Source: Coprothermobacter sp. (GTDB lineage: Bacteria; Coprothermobacterota; Coprothermobacteria; Coprothermobacterales; Coprothermobacteraceae). From it: 5,765 nucleotides of DNA. The stretch spans positions 1-5,765 of the forward strand of contig DMVM01000080.1 of assembly GCA_003476705.1 (NCBI GenBank), written 5' to 3'. The notes below the pieces were generated by a model. That model did no database searches and was not told where the DNA came from. It was given only the letters and a program-made list of their open reading frames with translations. Position numbers and translations under genes: made by a program. Shown in pieces: positions 5,460 to 5,765 of the stretch (within the stretch, counting starts at the first letter, position 1; every line of letters begins with the position of its first letter).

Positions 5460-5765
5460 TCAGTCAAGCTTCTCCAAAGCCTCTTCTTCTCCTTCATACA
5501 TCTGAATCAAACGCTTAGGCAAGCTGGCAAAGATTAGAAAAGCGATGATTACAGTGGCCACCTTATCAGGCAAATCCACCACTAGCTCATCCAAGAAGGA
5601 GGAAAGCCAAACAGGGACACCATGTGCGATGAGATAGGCATACAGAGCATCTCCCCACACGTTTCCCGTTTGTCCACCCCAAAATATGACGTTTAGCGGA
5701 GTGGAAACCACGGCCGCCACCAGCGCCACCACCAAGCCGACTACTACAGCTCTCCACAAATTATT
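5460..5765 (-). CDS. ECF transporter S component, C-terminal part (partial at window edge)
   Basis: This is probably the substrate-binding membrane subunit of the same importer. The frame is open to the window edge, so 101 C-terminal residues are visible and the start lies outside; a TTG at 5759 is in frame but there is no reason to take it as the start. Two to three hydrophobic segments are seen (about residues 6-28, 40-58 and 69-80). The stretch FWGGQTGNVWGDAL (28-41), then FLDELVVDLPDK (57-68), then LPKRL (82-86), resembles the C-terminal half of ECF S components of the COG4720/ECF-ribofla_trS type, but the substrate cannot be read from this. An acidic tail (EGEEEALEKLD) ends the protein. 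It is first in the visible operon, just ahead of EcfT, as in importers with a dedicated S component. Family assignment is from memory of the motif and from context. Confidence 0.75.
   Translation of the reverse strand, partial: NNLWRAVVVGLVVALVAAVVSTPLNVIFWGGQTGNVWGDALYAYLIAHGVPVWLSSFLDELVVDLPDKVATVIIAFLIFASLPKRLIQMYEGEEEALEKLD

Overview
This window looks like part of a bacterial chromosome of moderate GC content, probably from an anaerobic and possibly thermophilic lineage such as Clostridia, Thermotogae or Coprothermobacter. The clues are a 36-residue RCKP-type rubredoxin-like protein, a complete-looking ECF transporter operon of the kind common in anaerobes, and use of TTG or GTG as well as ATG starts. 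The lineage is an inference from gene content and no species can be named. I see no RNA gene, mobile element or CRISPR array.

Left part (1-570): the 3' end of an unrecognised plus-strand gene meets a tiny minus-strand zinc-ribbon gene tail to tail, and their two TAG stops share the palindrome CTAG. The 101 bp between the zinc-ribbon gene and the next plus-strand gene form a divergent control region with a tandem 8-bp repeat, a short inverted repeat and an extended -10 promoter.

Middle (570-2960): three plus-strand genes encode a DUF554 membrane protein, a membrane-anchored extracytoplasmic protein of unknown family, and a PHP-family phosphoesterase resembling histidinol-phosphatase. The last two overlap by ATGA. 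The first two each have an extended -10 element only about a dozen bases before the ATG and lack a Shine-Dalgarno sequence, which suggests very short-leader transcripts.

Right part (3017-5765, minus strand): an operon reading S component (5' end outside the window), EcfT, EcfA and EcfA'. Together these would form a dedicated ECF vitamin or micronutrient importer: the S component binds the substrate, EcfT couples, and the two ATPases drive transport. The two ATPases differ in a complementary way. One has a normal Walker A and switch histidine but a broken signature. The other has a perfect LSGGQ but an altered Walker A and no switch histidine. The heterodimer should therefore have one canonical and one degenerate ATP site. 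This is the most interesting feature of the window. The operon converges on the PHP gene across 56 bp with no obvious terminator.
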